DNA of 49,605 bases from a virus. Numbering within the stretch: position 1 is the stretch's first letter; each line of letters begins with the position of its first letter. The stretch lies in the IMG/VR virus record IMGVR_UViG_3300031673_000082, positions 1-49,605 of that record, one strand, 5' to 3'. The position numbers were made by a program, and so were the translations under genes. Of this stretch, positions 40,830 through 48,789 are shown piece by piece. Under the pieces are notes generated by a model. The model was not told the DNA's origin, made no database searches, and saw only the letters and a program-made list of their open reading frames with translations.

Positions 40830-41135
40830 ATGTCAGAGGCAAATCAAATGTTCCAGATTGAACCACAGACTCGTCAATGGCTCGGAACGCTGGCTGTTGG
40901 TGGCGTTATCGGCACACTGATTATTACCGGAAAGATTCCCGTTACTGAATACAAGCATTGGGAAGGCCTGATTATCGGGGCTTTCTTTTATCATGTTGTG
41001 AAGATGCTGAATGCTCCTTCGGTTGCGCCTGACCATGTTCCTGACGGCGGGAAAATGGTTTCCACGCCGGATCATTTTCGTGACGCCACGAAAATGATCG
41101 CCCCAAACCCTACTCAACCGCCCAAGGAGGGCTAA
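40830..41135 (+). CDS. small membrane protein, holin-like, 101 aa
   Basis: Two hydrophobic segments (about 20-34, GTLAVGGVIGTLIITG, and 47-60, GLIIGAFFYHVVKM) with a short polar tail, consistent with a holin in this lysis cluster, but no family is recognised. Its 3' end contains two consecutive stable hairpins at 41045-41099, coding DGGKMVSTPDHFRDATKMIA. Followed after 3 bases by the lipoprotein gene. Confidence 0.6.
   Translation: MSEANQMFQIEPQTRQWLGTLAVGGVIGTLIITGKIPVTEYKHWEGLIIGAFFYHVVKMLNAPSVAPDHVPDGGKMVSTPDHFRDATKMIAPNPTQPPKEG
41045..41099 (+). repeat. two back-to-back perfect hairpins within a coding region
   Basis: First hairpin 41045-41069: CGGCG and GGAAA pair with TTTCC and CGCCG around loop ATGG, with a single bulged A. 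Second hairpin 41070-41099: GATCATTTTCGTG pairs with CACGAAAATGATC, 13 perfect base pairs around ACGC. They are adjacent with no gap. No T run follows, so they are not a typical terminator. They lie 40-94 bases before the lipoprotein start and could control translation or mRNA decay in the lysis operon. Confidence 0.8.
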
Positions 41136-41138
41136 ACG

Positions 41139-41495
41139 ATGAACAAACGACTTTTACCTTGGATCAGGAAACATTTGCCGAAGCTGGCTATGGCTGGAGC
41201 GGTGATGGCGATGACGGGATGCGCCACAAATATGAGCACGCCGGTAGCATCTTTGGCCGCGTGCAAGGGCCTTACAGCGACCACGAAAGCCATGACAGCC
41301 ATCAAGCCCCAGTTACCCGTCCCCACACAGCAAAAAGTCGGGTTGGCACTGAATACGGCGGCTGGATATTGTATTATGCCAAGTCCTCCGGCAAATGCGA
41401 ATGCTACTGTCGCCGGTATTTTGAACAGCCTCAATTCGTTGGCCACACAAGTAGCACAGGCCAAAGCTTCTGCCACAGGAGTTACCAAGCCATGA
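41139..41495 (+). CDS. lipoprotein, possibly outer spanin-like, 118 aa
   Basis: Basic N-terminus (MNKRLLPWIRKHLPK), hydrophobic stretch and lipobox AMTGC with the acylated Cys at residue 28, which predicts an outer-membrane-directed lipoprotein. The mature part is Ala/Thr/Pro-rich. In a lysis cluster such a lipoprotein is the expected outer spanin, though its length and low complexity are not diagnostic. AAGGAGG ribosome binding site; stop overlaps the next start by 4 bases. Confidence 0.65.
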   Translation: MNKRLLPWIRKHLPKLAMAGAVMAMTGCATNMSTPVASLAACKGLTATTKAMTAIKPQLPVPTQQKVGLALNTAAGYCIMPSPPANANATVAGILNSLNSLATQVAQAKASATGVTKP

Positions 41496-41746
41496 GCACT
41501 GAAACTACCATCGCCGCAGGAGAAACTATTGCCACAACTGCCGCTGGAATCGCAGGTGTAGCGACTGGAAATCCTGAAATTGTACCTCTCACATTGGCCG
41601 CCGAAGCTCTGCTTAATGCCATCATGAACATCCAGCAGGCGGCATCAGCAAAGGGTACGCTGACCACTGCCGAACTGGATACACAGTGGACTGCCAATGC
41701 CAAGGCTCTCGGCCTTGCGCTGAAAGCTTATAACGCTGCGCCATGA
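41492..41746 (+). CDS. small Ala-rich hypothetical protein, 84 aa
   Basis: Begins MSTETTIAAGETIATTAAGI and continues Ala/Thr-rich with helical segments (LAAEALLNAIMNIQQAASAK). No membrane segment of full length. The ATG at 41492 overlaps the lipoprotein stop; the frame is open far upstream, but that part is antiphase to the lipoprotein gene. Overlaps the next gene by 4 bases. Function unknown. Confidence 0.5.
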   Translation: MSTETTIAAGETIATTAAGIAGVATGNPEIVPLTLAAEALLNAIMNIQQAASAKGTLTTAELDTQWTANAKALGLALKAYNAAP

Positions 41747-42474
41747 CAGAATCAGTCTACGGAACAAAAATCTATATTCCAAACGGCAATGGATTTTCCG
41801 CCGCCGTTTTGGATTCTTTTGTCGCATCGGCAACTCCGTATGTGGTAGATTGGTCCACCCGATCTGTAGACAATCAGCAGTTCACGCCGCAGGGAATGTA
41901 TGTAAACAACGTAAGCGGAACATCGCCGTTAGCCATTTCGCTTTCTCCAGCCGGACTCAGTTACAATGTTCCAGCAGGAGAGCAGGCTTCATTTCCTATT
42001 CCCCCTGAATATGGCTTTTCCGCTAGTATTACCGGTTCCGGCAGCGCCTCTATATGGTGGACAGCGCAACCAGTCAATACATTTGTTCAGGAACCTATAA
42101 ACTATCCTGCTTACAATAAATATATTACGGTTGGTCCGGCAACTCCTAGCGGCTCAACATCTATTGTAACCACTTATGGAACAAATACTTATTTTGTTGG
42201 CGCGGAAGTCAGAGCCAGTGATGATTCCACTATTGGAACGGCTGGTGGTGTAAACTTTACGCTTTCATCCGGTGGCATAAATCTTCTTCGGTCTATGGGG
42301 TACCTTCCGAGCGCTGCAAGTGCGAATGCCATTGGCGTAACAGAACTCGGGAAGATATTCTTGCCAGAAAAGCATTTTATCAAATGCGGACAGAATCCAA
42401 CCATAATCTTGGCGACCAGCGTTAATCTTACGGCTGGCCGATTGTGGGCCAACCTCTATTTCGTGGACATGTGA
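41743..42474 (+). CDS. putative virion structural/decoration protein, 243 aa
   Basis: Beta-rich, Ser/Gly/Thr-rich protein starting MTESVYGTKIYIPNG with SPLAISLSPAGLSYNVPAGE and IPPEYGFSASITGSGSASIW in the first half, and a second part from about residue 130 (PATPSGSTSIVTTYGTNTYF). No signal peptide. The style is that of an exposed virion protein, yet it lies between lysis genes. No family recognised. The stop overlaps the endolysin start by one base. Confidence 0.5.
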   Translation: MTESVYGTKIYIPNGNGFSAAVLDSFVASATPYVVDWSTRSVDNQQFTPQGMYVNNVSGTSPLAISLSPAGLSYNVPAGEQASFPIPPEYGFSASITGSGSASIWWTAQPVNTFVQEPINYPAYNKYITVGPATPSGSTSIVTTYGTNTYFVGAEVRASDDSTIGTAGGVNFTLSSGGINLLRSMGYLPSAASANAIGVTELGKIFLPEKHFIKCGQNPTIILATSVNLTAGRLWANLYFVDM

Positions 42475-42977
42475 TGACGAATCAGGAATTGATTACGGCA
42501 GTAGAAGGACTTTGGAATCGTAGCGGCCCAGCAAAGGCGCTTCCGCTTCGTGGGCTTCAACAGATTGCCTTGCAAGAAGCGCTTGAAACGGAGGCGTATC
42601 AGGATAGCGAAGGGAATTGGACAATCGGCGTAGGCCACACTCCGAGTTATCCCGGAGAAGTGTGGACCATAAACCAGTGTTTGCAGATATTCATTCAAGA
42701 CGTTTACAAAGATGGCGTGAATCCCGTCAATGCACACATTCCTTGGGCAAAAGATATGGGCATCGTTCGCTGGTGGGTGTTCGTGAATATGTCCTATAAT
42801 GAAGGAATAGAACGTCTTATGGCCTTTACTGATACGCTTTCTGCGGCAGAGCGTGGAGATTGGTCAGGAACGGTCCAAGGAATGAAAGAAAGTCTTTGGT
42901 ATAACCAAGTGGGCCAGCGAGCTATTGAACTTTGCAAACAAATGGAAACGAATGAATGGATTTTGCCCAATGCCTGA
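42474..42977 (+). CDS. endolysin, GH24 (T4-lysozyme-like) family, 167 aa
   Basis: Cleaves the glycan of peptidoglycan during lysis. The catalytic triad is visible with the exact spacing of T4 lysozyme: E35, D44 and T50, in the segment EALETEAYQDSEGNWTIGVG. No signal peptide, so release depends on a holin. I chose the ATG at 42474; the frame extends 10 codons upstream into the previous gene. The usual length for the family is about 160. Confidence 0.88.
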   Translation: MTNQELITAVEGLWNRSGPAKALPLRGLQQIALQEALETEAYQDSEGNWTIGVGHTPSYPGEVWTINQCLQIFIQDVYKDGVNPVNAHIPWAKDMGIVRWWVFVNMSYNEGIERLMAFTDTLSAAERGDWSGTVQGMKESLWYNQVGQRAIELCKQMETNEWILPNA

Positions 42978-43491
42978 GCCAATCATGCAATATAAAGAAA
43001 ACCCTTCTCAAGCATTGATGGAAAAGATCATAAAGCAATATATGCCGCTCATTAAGAACCGGGCGAGAAAGTTTACCGGCGTAGATTACGATGACTTGGT
43101 TCAAGATGGCTGTATCGCCATTATGTCAGCCGTCAAGTTCTATGATCCGTCACGGCTGGAACGGTTCGACGGATATGTCAGCCGAGTGGTAGAAAATGCC
43201 ATGCGCCGGTCTGTTTCTGCCATTTACACGGTTCATCAGTACGAGGTGAAGATGGAAAACATGGATGAGTATGCCCATGTGTCGGAGCCTCATCCACAGT
43301 TCACCGATAACGATATGCTGTTTTCCATGCTTAATATCCCGCCAATTTTTGCTTATGCCGTTTATAGCGATCTGAGCGCCATATCAAATGGAACAAGCTT
43401 TGACGATTGTATGCCGAAGACCATAAGTCGGCCTGCTTGGCATGTGCATCGAACTAAGGGGTATGCTGCTTTGAAGGTTGAGATGGAATAG
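42970..43491 (+). CDS. sigma-70 region 2-like protein, 173 aa
   Basis: Residues about 26-80 match sigma region 2: LIKNRARKFTGVDYDDLVQD, then GCIAIMSAVKFYDPSRLERF and DGYVSRVVENAMRR, with the aromatic residues used to bind -10 DNA. The C-terminus has no recognisable region 4, which normally binds the -35 box. It may act as a small phage sigma or sigma-like factor for late promoters such as the duplicated 38-bp element. The ATG at 42970 overlaps the endolysin stop by 8 bases. Confidence 0.72.
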   Translation: MPEPIMQYKENPSQALMEKIIKQYMPLIKNRARKFTGVDYDDLVQDGCIAIMSAVKFYDPSRLERFDGYVSRVVENAMRRSVSAIYTVHQYEVKMENMDEYAHVSEPHPQFTDNDMLFSMLNIPPIFAYAVYSDLSAISNGTSFDDCMPKTISRPAWHVHRTKGYAALKVEME

Positions 43492-43747
43492 AATAGGGGA
43501 TTGGGCGTCCTTTGTTCGCCAGGAACACGGCAATTTTGGGGTCTCCTGCTTCAATGTTCGCTTCTTGAATCCACCAGAATACAGGGAAATCAGCGTGCTT
43601 TTTCCACCATACTCCGTTGCGTTCTTCTTCCCATTTTCTATAAATTGGCGTCAACGAATCTGACCGGGTAAATATTTCCGAAATCTTGACAACGCTTTCA
43701 ACAATATGCTTTACTTGTTTTGTGGTCATTAAAGGAGCCTTAGCCAT
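43454..43747 (-). CDS. antisense hypothetical protein, 97 aa
   Basis: Fills a 254-base gap between two rightward genes. The protein begins MAKAPLMTTKQVKHIVESVV, contains YRKWEEERNGVWWKKHADFP and ends with SIPSQPSKQHTP; composition is protein-like with no repeats. The start ATG at 43747 overlaps, on the opposite strand, the ATG of the rightward gene at 43746 (CATG), and AGGA lies about 9 bases upstream. The 3' end overlaps the sigma-like gene tail by 38 bases. A real but unassigned gene is likely, not certain. Confidence 0.5.
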   Translation of the reverse strand: MAKAPLMTTKQVKHIVESVVKISEIFTRSDSLTPIYRKWEEERNGVWWKKHADFPVFWWIQEANIEAGDPKIAVFLANKGRPIPYSIPSQPSKQHTP

Positions 43748-43913
43748 GTCGGACATTCCTGAATATAACGTGGAACAGTTTTTCAATCAACTTTTGACGC
43801 AAAAAGGTAACTCTGGCGGATTGGCACCCACACCGCAAGCGCCATTCAAACCTAATGAAAAAACGGCTGAAGAAGAAAGAAACCGCCACAAGACGGAGCA
43901 GGCCAATGGATAA
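43746..43913 (+). CDS. hypothetical protein, 55 aa
   Basis: Short hydrophilic protein, MSDIPEYNVEQFFNQLLTQK then Pro/Lys/Glu-rich. Its ATG has an AAAGGAG site 8 bases upstream. The stop overlaps the next start by 8 bases. No function is visible. Confidence 0.6.
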   Translation: MSDIPEYNVEQFFNQLLTQKGNSGGLAPTPQAPFKPNEKTAEEERNRHKTEQANG

Positions 43914-44304
43914 TATCTGGGATGAACTAGCGGCACTCGGAGGTACTTCCATTAAATCATTGGGATATGCCAATGGCGCTCCCGGAGGCGGATTTGGTGA
44001 CGGTACTGATTCAAAACAGAACATGGTATCAAAGATTCTTGAGGATCGGATATTGGCCAGCGATACGGGCGAGCAGGCGGCGCGGAAAGAACAGATACGC
44101 AACGCTACCGACAAGCTCAAAGACATTGATGCTCAGGAAGAAAAACTACTGAATGCAATTCATCGGATCGAGGATGAGGAAGAAAAGCAAAGGCAAAAAA
44201 TTGTTGAAGCCGTAAACGGCGAGCATCAGGAAAAGTCAGAAGATTGGCATTTCCCAGCGCTTCAGGACCAAGAGCTGGAAGGCGGTACAGCCGGGATTCA
44301 GTGA
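43906..44304 (+). CDS. hypothetical coiled-coil protein, 132 aa
   Basis: Starts MDNIWDELAALGG, followed by a Gly-rich turn and a long acidic/basic helix (LKDIDAQEEKLLNAIHRIED) that should form a coiled coil, then a polar C-terminus. I chose the ATG at 43906, overlapping the previous stop; the frame extends upstream inside the preceding gene. One base is shared with the metallophosphoesterase start. Its helical nature suggests a partner role for the neighbouring HTH protein. Confidence 0.6.
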   Translation: MDNIWDELAALGGTSIKSLGYANGAPGGGFGDGTDSKQNMVSKILEDRILASDTGEQAARKEQIRNATDKLKDIDAQEEKLLNAIHRIEDEEEKQRQKIVEAVNGEHQEKSEDWHFPALQDQELEGGTAGIQ

Positions 44305-45461
44305 TGATTGACACAAAACTGAAGGAATGGGCAACAGAAAGACAGAAGCAGTATATTGATGCAGTTAATGAACATGGAGGCATAAAGCCAGCGGCTAGGG
44401 CGCTCGGGATAGACCCTAAAAACATTCGTCGCGGAATCCATTCTGTAAAAGATAATGCGGAGAAACATGGGTATTCTCCAGAACATGATATGGTTCATTC
44501 TGTCCCGGATTCCTATATCGTTCGTGGGACTAGCACTCTATACGACGCAGAAGGGAAACCCAAAATCCAATGGGTTAAAACCAAGCTGGATGAAAACAGA
44601 GCGCAAGAAGTCGTTAGAGAAGCGATCAGCGTTCTTGTAGAAGAAATCCGCGGCCTTGGGCCTATCACTCCCAAGCCTGAAGTTGCTGTAAATGATCTTC
44701 TGGCAGTTTATCCTCTAGGCGATCCACACATCAATCTTCGCACATTTGCCGATGAAAGCGGAGCAGATTTTGACCTGAATATCGCCAAATATCTCATGAC
44801 GACATCCATAGACCGGCTAGTGGATGCAGCGCCTCCAGCCTCTCAAGCATTGCTTCTCCCTCTTGGTGATCTGTTCCACACAAACGATAGTTCCAACCAA
44901 ACCCCCCAAAGCAAGCATGTATTAAGCGTGGATGGTAACTATGTGCAAATGGTGAAGTCGGCCATTGAGATTTATCGCCATATCATTCTTAGGATGCTGG
45001 AAAAACATGAGCATGTATTGGTGCGATTCGTGTCAGGAAACCATGACCCAAATTCTATCTGGGCTTTAGCGCTCACCATTGACGCATATTTTTCTTCTGA
45101 GCCCAGAGTGACCGTTGATCTTTCTCCTGCCTTGCATTGGTTCTACAGGTTCGATAAAGTTTTTATCGGGGCAACGCATGGGGACAAATCCAAAATGGAA
45201 CAGTTGCCGGGGATTATGGCGGCTGAAAAGCCGTTGGATTGGGGAATGAGCAAACATCGTTATTGGTACACGGGCCATGTTCATCACCAGATAGTGAAAG
45301 AATACCCCGGTGCCGTGTGCGAATCTTTCCGAACTATTGCGCCTAACGATACCTATTCAGCAGGGCATGGATACAAGTCCGGCAGAGACGTAGTGTGTAT
45401 CGTACACCATAGAGAACACGGCGAAATTGAACGCCATAGAATAGACGTGGGAATGATTTGA
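44304..45461 (+). CDS. metallophosphoesterase with N-terminal HTH, 385 aa
   Basis: Residues about 5-50 form a helix-turn-helix (YIDAVNEHGGIKPAARALGI). The catalytic part has all five calcineurin-type motifs: GDPHI (D140, H142), GDLFHTND (D189, N194), GNHDP (N246, H247), THGD (H292) and GHVHH (H325, H327), which bind two metals. Family members cut phosphodiesters or phosphomonoesters in DNA, RNA or small molecules. The HTH-phosphoesterase combination is common in large phage genomes, often without an assigned role. Overlaps the neighbouring genes by 1 base each. Confidence 0.87.
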   Translation: MIDTKLKEWATERQKQYIDAVNEHGGIKPAARALGIDPKNIRRGIHSVKDNAEKHGYSPEHDMVHSVPDSYIVRGTSTLYDAEGKPKIQWVKTKLDENRAQEVVREAISVLVEEIRGLGPITPKPEVAVNDLLAVYPLGDPHINLRTFADESGADFDLNIAKYLMTTSIDRLVDAAPPASQALLLPLGDLFHTNDSSNQTPQSKHVLSVDGNYVQMVKSAIEIYRHIILRMLEKHEHVLVRFVSGNHDPNSIWALALTIDAYFSSEPRVTVDLSPALHWFYRFDKVFIGATHGDKSKMEQLPGIMAAEKPLDWGMSKHRYWYTGHVHHQIVKEYPGAVCESFRTIAPNDTYSAGHGYKSGRDVVCIVHHREHGEIERHRIDVGMI

Positions 45462-47485
45462 TGGACGAGAAGCAAATCGTAAAAGATTCAGGATATTTCG
45501 ATGCTGCATGGTATGTGAAAACTTACCAAGACGTACAGAAAGCGCGTATTGATCCTTTGCTTCATTATTGTAACTTTGGCCATATAGAAGGCCGCGATCC
45601 GGGTCCAAACTTTTCAACGTCTGAATATCGCGCCAAGAATCGGGATTGCGGACCAACAGCGAACCCTGTTGTTCATTGCGTGAACAGGAAGAAATCCATT
45701 CAAATTTCGGTTGCGTCCAAAGATATGCCTGTAGGCAAACGTCTTTTTGAGTTCAATAGAAAAGATCGTGTGTACAAACTGCTTCCGAAACTGCCTGAAA
45801 AACCATCCATATCTGTAATCATTCCTACCGCATGGAAGAAGCCTGAACTGACAGAGAAGATTATGGGATGGCTATCTGGTCATGGATGCCAAGTTATCAT
45901 GATAGACAATTCGCGCATTGCAAGCCATAAAACCAACCTTGCAACAGTCATTGTTGATTCTGGCGTATTTAATTGGTCCAGGCTAAACAATATAGGTGCA
46001 GGGATGGCAACCGGCGACATCCTGATATTTCTGAATGATGATACCGAGGTCGTTCAAGACGACTGGCTGGACAAGCTGATTGAGCCATTTGACGACCTTA
46101 CAGTTGGCTGTGTGGGGCCAGTGACGCTCAATCCAGACGGTAGCGTTCAGGGTGCTGGAGCACGCCTAAGAATGGAAGATAGCGGCGTTATTGGCCTGTT
46201 TGAATGCCCCGCCGAAATCGTGGAAAGTCAGACCATCGGCGGCTCGTGCATGGCCATACGGCGCGAGGTGTACGATGACGTAGGCGGGTTTGATGAAGGA
46301 TATATTATCACCCATTCGGACACGGAAATGGGTTTGAGGATTGGCCGACATTATAAAGTGCTGACCACTCCGCATTCCACAATACGACACTACGAACGCA
46401 GCAGCAGACCCGCGTTAGACCTTCCACAGGATAGAGACCGTTTCTGGGCAGAATGTGGGCTGGATATATTAAAGCACAGCGCAGAATATTATGCCCCATC
46501 AGCCAGCGTAACCTATCCAGAAGTGCTAATAGAAGATTCCATAAAGCATGTTTTATTGGTAAAGCTGGATCATTTTGGCGATGTGTTTATTGTTCTCGAA
46601 CAGGCGAAGAAGCTGAGAGACAGGCTTTCTCACGCCAAATTCACTGTCCTATGCGGCCCTTGGGCAAAAGGTATATTTGAAAAAGCTGGATTTAATAACA
46701 TCATTACCGCCGAGTTCTTTGGACCAGGAGGAGTCCTTGGCGGGAGAAAGACTCTTTCACAAGAAGCATTAAAAAAGATTGCAGACATCAAGCCTGATCT
46801 TGCCATTGATTTACGTGCAGAAAGAAGCACGCGGAATCTTCTGTCCACGTGTGGCGCAACATTTACTTGTGGATATGAAGGAATAGGATTTACTCCAGAC
46901 TTTTCGCTTCCATGTCTTGAGAAGCGTTTTCACAATGGCAAACAAATTGATATTCTTATTGAACGATTGCCTTTGATAAAAAGAAATGTGCGTCACAACG
47001 CGACATCAAAAACGATTGCTATCAACCCCGCAGCCAGCGCTGACGTGAAGAAGTGGCCAATAGACAGGTGGATAGGATTAGCTAAAAGGTTAAAATCTCT
47101 GGGCATGGATGTCCTTCTGTGCGGAGGGCCGGACGACCAAAAGGACTTTCAAAATATTGCGCGGCAATCTGCCGCACAAATCATGGGCATTGTATCAATT
47201 CAAGATTTTGCAGAAGCTATTGCAGAAAAATGCTTGCTCTATGTTGGAAACGACACAGGGCCAACACATGCCGTAGCGTCTTGTGGCGTACCAGTCGTGG
47301 AAGTCATGGGGGGAATGGTTCCATGCGAAGAATGGATGGCTTACGGACAAAATGTCATCACTCTAAGCATGTGGACACCATGTACACCGTGTTACAATAC
47401 GTCATGCCCACACGGCAAAAGATGCCTTCAAGTCAATGAAGATGACGTGCTGTGGGCAATAGGAACCATGCTCAATCGCCTTTAA
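45461..47485 (+). CDS. glycosyltransferase fusion: GT2 plus GT9 (heptosyltransferase-like), 674 aa
   Basis: The N-terminus has FDAAWYVKTYQDVQKARIDP and HYCNFGHIEGRDPGPNF, a motif found at the start of some surface glycosyltransferases. Residues about 116-330 are GT2 (SISVIIPTAWKKPE; FLNDDTEV, the DxD-like motif; SDTEMGLRIG). Residues about 360-674 are GT9 (VLLVKLDHFGDVFIVLEQAK; AINPAASADVKKWPIDRW; YVGNDTGPTHAVASCGVPVV), the family of heptosyltransferases that build the LPS inner core. The ATG at 45461 overlaps the previous stop. Ends convergent with the methyltransferase (14-base overlap). Confidence 0.88.
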   Translation: MDEKQIVKDSGYFDAAWYVKTYQDVQKARIDPLLHYCNFGHIEGRDPGPNFSTSEYRAKNRDCGPTANPVVHCVNRKKSIQISVASKDMPVGKRLFEFNRKDRVYKLLPKLPEKPSISVIIPTAWKKPELTEKIMGWLSGHGCQVIMIDNSRIASHKTNLATVIVDSGVFNWSRLNNIGAGMATGDILIFLNDDTEVVQDDWLDKLIEPFDDLTVGCVGPVTLNPDGSVQGAGARLRMEDSGVIGLFECPAEIVESQTIGGSCMAIRREVYDDVGGFDEGYIITHSDTEMGLRIGRHYKVLTTPHSTIRHYERSSRPALDLPQDRDRFWAECGLDILKHSAEYYAPSASVTYPEVLIEDSIKHVLLVKLDHFGDVFIVLEQAKKLRDRLSHAKFTVLCGPWAKGIFEKAGFNNIITAEFFGPGGVLGGRKTLSQEALKKIADIKPDLAIDLRAERSTRNLLSTCGATFTCGYEGIGFTPDFSLPCLEKRFHNGKQIDILIERLPLIKRNVRHNATSKTIAINPAASADVKKWPIDRWIGLAKRLKSLGMDVLLCGGPDDQKDFQNIARQSAAQIMGIVSIQDFAEAIAEKCLLYVGNDTGPTHAVASCGVPVVEVMGGMVPCEEWMAYGQNVITLSMWTPCTPCYNTSCPHGKRCLQVNEDDVLWAIGTMLNRL

Positions 47486-48083
47486 TTATGTTTTTCACTG
47501 CCATATATGCGTCGTTGTTTTTGCACAAAATGCCAAGTCCAGAAGAATGTGCAAACTCAAATGTGGAAGATGGAAATTCTCTGCATAGCTCTTCCCAAAA
47601 CTTATATACGCCGAAATCCCCATGGAAAACATGCGTATCATGGAACATGATAATATCTCTTACCTTATCATTCCATGTTTCGTAGTCGTGCTTTACGGCA
47701 TCATAAGTGTGGTATCCGTCTATGTGAAGCACACTTATATCATTTTCATCGAAATATTCCGCCGCCTTGTCAAATGGCATTCTCAACAAGCTAGAAAACT
47801 CTGAATATTTTTCATTCTGTTTTGAAACTTGAGAAAATACTGATCCGTCATAGAATCCTGTGTGCATGTCGCCATTCCATGTATCAACTGCTGTGCATGG
47901 TGTTCCCGTGTCGAAATGCTTTACCGCATGAGCCATGCAGAAATAGGAATCTCCATATTGCACACCAAGCTCTACAATTCTAGTTGGCCGGAAATCTCTG
48001 ACAAGACGCTGCGCGAATCCAAAGTGGCCAGTCCACGCGCTTTGCCCTGATTGATAAGGCACATCTATAATGGTCTTGATCAT
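47472..48083 (-). CDS. class I SAM-dependent methyltransferase, 203 aa
   Basis: Motif I RIVELGVQYGDSYFCMAHAV (about 35-54), acidic turn AVDTWNGD and HIDGYHTYDAVKHDYETW (about 120-137) are features of the Methyltransf_24 type, which often modifies sugars in surface glycans. No zinc or extra domain. Last gene of a leftward operon; its start overlaps the preceding gene as ATGA. Its 3' end overlaps the glycosyltransferase fusion on the other strand, which suggests a functional link as well as a spatial one. Confidence 0.82.
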   Translation of the reverse strand: MIKTIIDVPYQSGQSAWTGHFGFAQRLVRDFRPTRIVELGVQYGDSYFCMAHAVKHFDTGTPCTAVDTWNGDMHTGFYDGSVFSQVSKQNEKYSEFSSLLRMPFDKAAEYFDENDISVLHIDGYHTYDAVKHDYETWNDKVRDIIMFHDTHVFHGDFGVYKFWEELCREFPSSTFEFAHSSGLGILCKNNDAYMAVKNIIKGD

Positions 48084-48280
48084 CGCCGTTTACCCGGAGT
48101 TTCCAATGCTACGAAAAGAGCAACAAGCCAACCCAACAAGCTCCATCCGAACAAAACATTCAGCCAAAACACTGAATTCATGCGCGGATTGTGATTCACT
48201 TTCGCCACGATGATTGGCAAAAAGAAAATCGGAAGAAGCAAAACAAGCATGATTAAAAGACCCCATACGAAGTTTGGCAT
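48080..48280 (-). CDS. superinfection-immunity-like membrane protein (Imm family), 66 aa
   Basis: Two membrane segments (about 5-27 and 38-60). The second contains NVLFGWSLLGWLVALFVALE, matching the signature (LN-lfLGW-liGWv-AL) of the superinfection immunity protein family related to T4 Imm, which blocks DNA entry of later-arriving phages at the inner membrane. A strong AGGAGAG site precedes the ATG. It lies between a secreted lytic transglycosylase and the methyltransferase; an envelope role is likely. Confidence 0.8.
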   Translation of the reverse strand: MPNFVWGLLIMLVLLLPIFFLPIIVAKVNHNPRMNSVFWLNVLFGWSLLGWLVALFVALETPGKRR

Positions 48281-48291
48281 TACACTCTCCT

Positions 48292-48789
48292 TTAAATTGA
48301 CTTTTCTACTTTAAACACTTCTTTAACATACTGCTTGGCGCATATTGGGACTCCACCATCCTCATCAACCATTGTGGGGCCCACATTATACGCCGCCAGC
48401 GCCAGCTTTCTGTTGCCATGATATCGCTTTATTAAGCGATGAATGTATCGCGCTCCGCCCATGATATTCTGTTCTGGGTTCCAAGGGTTTACTCTCAATA
48501 CGTTCCAAGCTGTATATGGCATCAGTTGCATAGGGCCTATGGCTCCAGCATTTGATACCGCCTCCGGCTTACCATGACTTTCCACAACAATCATGGCTGT
48601 TATCAGCTTTGGAGACACCCCTGTTTTATCCGCCGCTTGTATTACATACGGAGTCATCTTGCCAGCTACCTTTTTCCAGTGGCTAACTACGAGGGGCTTT
48701 GGCTGTTGCTTAATTTTCGGAACGTCATTTATAGCCGTTACCGATGGAATGAACAAAAGCGCAAAGACCATCGTTTTTATAAAATTCAA
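48292..48789 (-). CDS. secreted lytic transglycosylase (SLT family), 165 aa
   Basis: Signal peptide at 1-19 (MNFIKTMVFALLFIPSVTA) followed by an SLT domain: catalytic Glu in VVESHGKPEAVS, then GAIGPMQLMPYTAW and ALAAYNVGP. The enzyme cleaves peptidoglycan in the periplasm without hydrolysis, forming anhydro ends. The start is a TTG whose last two bases overlap the TGA of the preceding HU-like gene; GAGGA lies upstream at suitable spacing. Its closeness to the immunity-like protein hints at a joint role in envelope modification. Confidence 0.82.
   Translation of the reverse strand: MNFIKTMVFALLFIPSVTAINDVPKIKQQPKPLVVSHWKKVAGKMTPYVIQAADKTGVSPKLITAMIVVESHGKPEAVSNAGAIGPMQLMPYTAWNVLRVNPWNPEQNIMGGARYIHRLIKRYHGNRKLALAAYNVGPTMVDEDGGVPICAKQYVKEVFKVEKSI

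Noticed and set aside
41159-41491. 111-residue N-terminal extension of the small Ala-rich gene, overlapping the lipoprotein gene (a possible nested spanin pair)
   Set aside because: The extension has no hydrophobic anchor or coiled coil, is out of frame with the lipoprotein gene, and the ATGA overlap at 41492 is the better start.
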